Below, one piece after another: positions 14,709-15,104 of a stretch of 15,104 nt of DNA (its first letter is position 1; every line of letters begins with the position of its first letter). The position numbers and the translations under genes were made by a program. The DNA is from Rickettsiales bacterium (GTDB taxonomy: Bacteria; Pseudomonadota; Alphaproteobacteria; Rickettsiales; UBA1997), in assembly GCA_947505885.1 (NCBI GenBank), contig CANNMN010000012.1, positions 1-15,104 of the forward strand, read 5' to 3'. The notes beneath the pieces are model-generated. The model was not told where the DNA came from, did not search any database, and saw only the letters and a program-made list of their open reading frames with translations.

Positions 14709-15104
14709 TGGCAGGAGGTTTGAGTGCTGGTGTTTGTATCTACTAATGTTACGGAAATCTGGTATCTCAAATCGGAGTGATAAAAATTTAGCATGTCATT
14801 TATTTTTTGATCATTGCTCTTAAAGTCATTTGGGATGTTGATATTCCTGATTCCGCCACTTTTCATGCCGATGATGTTTTGTTCAACAACTCTGTTGAGA
14901 TTGCCGCCAATAGTTAATTTTTCTGAGCTTACCGTTTTTAATATTTTGTTATTTGCATCGTAGATTCCGTAAGCAATTTCAATTTTACTTCCGCAAGAAA
15001 TTACATTTTCACCATTACCAATTTCCAGGTCTTCAATTGTAATTTTTGCTATAGGATTAGGTTGATTAGGCCTAACTTCCCTGCCTTCGTTAGCCGTGTT
15101 TACA
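14705..15104 (-). CDS. FKBP-like domain protein, C-terminal fragment
   Basis: An open frame enters from the right edge and runs 132 codons to TGA at 14707-14705; no start is inside the window, so it is partial. The visible layout resembles an FKBP-type peptidyl-prolyl isomerase domain: IGNGENVISCGSKIEIAYGI, then an acidic turn (YDANNK), SEKLTIGGNLNRVVEQNIIGMKSGG (like the family pattern L-G-x-x-x-V-I-x-G-x-x-x-x-L-x-G-M-K-x-G) and RNINIPNDF. In the C-terminal strand YQISVTLVD matches. Residues that line the FKBP active site appear changed: the F-D pair after the first strands and the central Trp are not found. It may therefore be an inactive, chaperone-type relative. Two cysteines are present in the fragment. 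It overlaps yciB by 4 bases. The assignment rests on pattern only, and it could be another beta-rich domain. Confidence 0.6.
   Translation of the reverse strand, partial: VNTANEGREVRPNQPNPIAKITIEDLEIGNGENVISCGSKIEIAYGIYDANNKILKTVSSEKLTIGGNLNRVVEQNIIGMKSGGIRNINIPNDFKSNDQKINDMLNFYHSDLRYQISVTLVDTNTSTQTSCQ

Noticed and set aside
14711..14775. Plus-strand AGGAGG followed by GTG and an 18-codon frame
   Set aside because: It is the reverse complement of the last FKBP-like codons; there is no promoter and the frame is too short to support.
1..15104. Mobile element, phage, toxin-antitoxin pair, CRISPR or defence system
   Set aside because: No transposase, integrase, terminal repeats, regularly spaced repeats or defence-type domains were seen on either strand; the genes are conserved housekeeping or envelope functions.

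Overview
The window looks like a piece of chromosome from an AT-rich, Gram-negative alphaproteobacterium, probably of the Rickettsiales/Holosporales type. This placement is inferred from the style of several proteins: a BamA barrel with an FRGF loop, a PBP2 with a twin-arginine start, a GatB reading [17 protein letters not shown], and PEGA-domain and OmpA-domain lipoproteins. Lipid A genes, an outer-membrane assembly protein and periplasmic proteins show an LPS-bearing double membrane. The code is standard (TGA is used as a stop). Nearly all of the DNA is ordinary housekeeping sequence. I see no mobile element, CRISPR array, phage gene, tRNA or rRNA.

Layout. Positions 1-423 (minus) hold the N-terminal end of uvrA. 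Positions 424-756 have no long gene. They hold what looks like a separate small minus-strand transcription unit: a 19-residue hydrophobic reading frame, a structured 3' region and a strong intrinsic terminator, placed between the pstS terminator and uvrA. pstS follows (757-1737, minus). After a divergent spacer, four plus-strand genes run without gaps (2006-7555): bamA, corA, mreD and mrdA (PBP2). Each of the last three starts on the final base of the preceding stop codon. They cover outer-membrane protein insertion, Mg2+ uptake and cell-wall elongation.

A spacer rich in inverted repeats (7556-7657) separates mrdA from a convergent minus-strand operon, read in the order lpxK, lpxL-type acyltransferase, PEGA lipoprotein, pabB (11282 down to 7658). 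This operon joins late lipid A synthesis to an aminodeoxychorismate synthase gene for folate. A 68-base divergent spacer separates lpxK from an OmpA-domain lipoprotein on the plus strand (11351-12316). gatB lies convergent to it (12383-13849, minus). After a 268-base AT-rich spacer with several short palindromes come yciB/ispZ (14118-14708, minus) and, overlapping its start by 4 bases, the C-terminal part of a protein resembling an FKBP domain (14705-15104, minus). That last gene has no start codon inside the window.

Most genes serve the cell envelope: BamA, PBP2/MreD, LpxK/LpxL, two lipoproteins, YciB and the FKBP-like protein. I found no convincing new multi-gene system. The points most worth checking are the small RNA or micropeptide unit at 491-660, the degenerate FKBP-like protein coupled to yciB, and the unusual bamA-corA-mreD-mrdA and lpxK-lpxL-PEGA-pabB gene orders.
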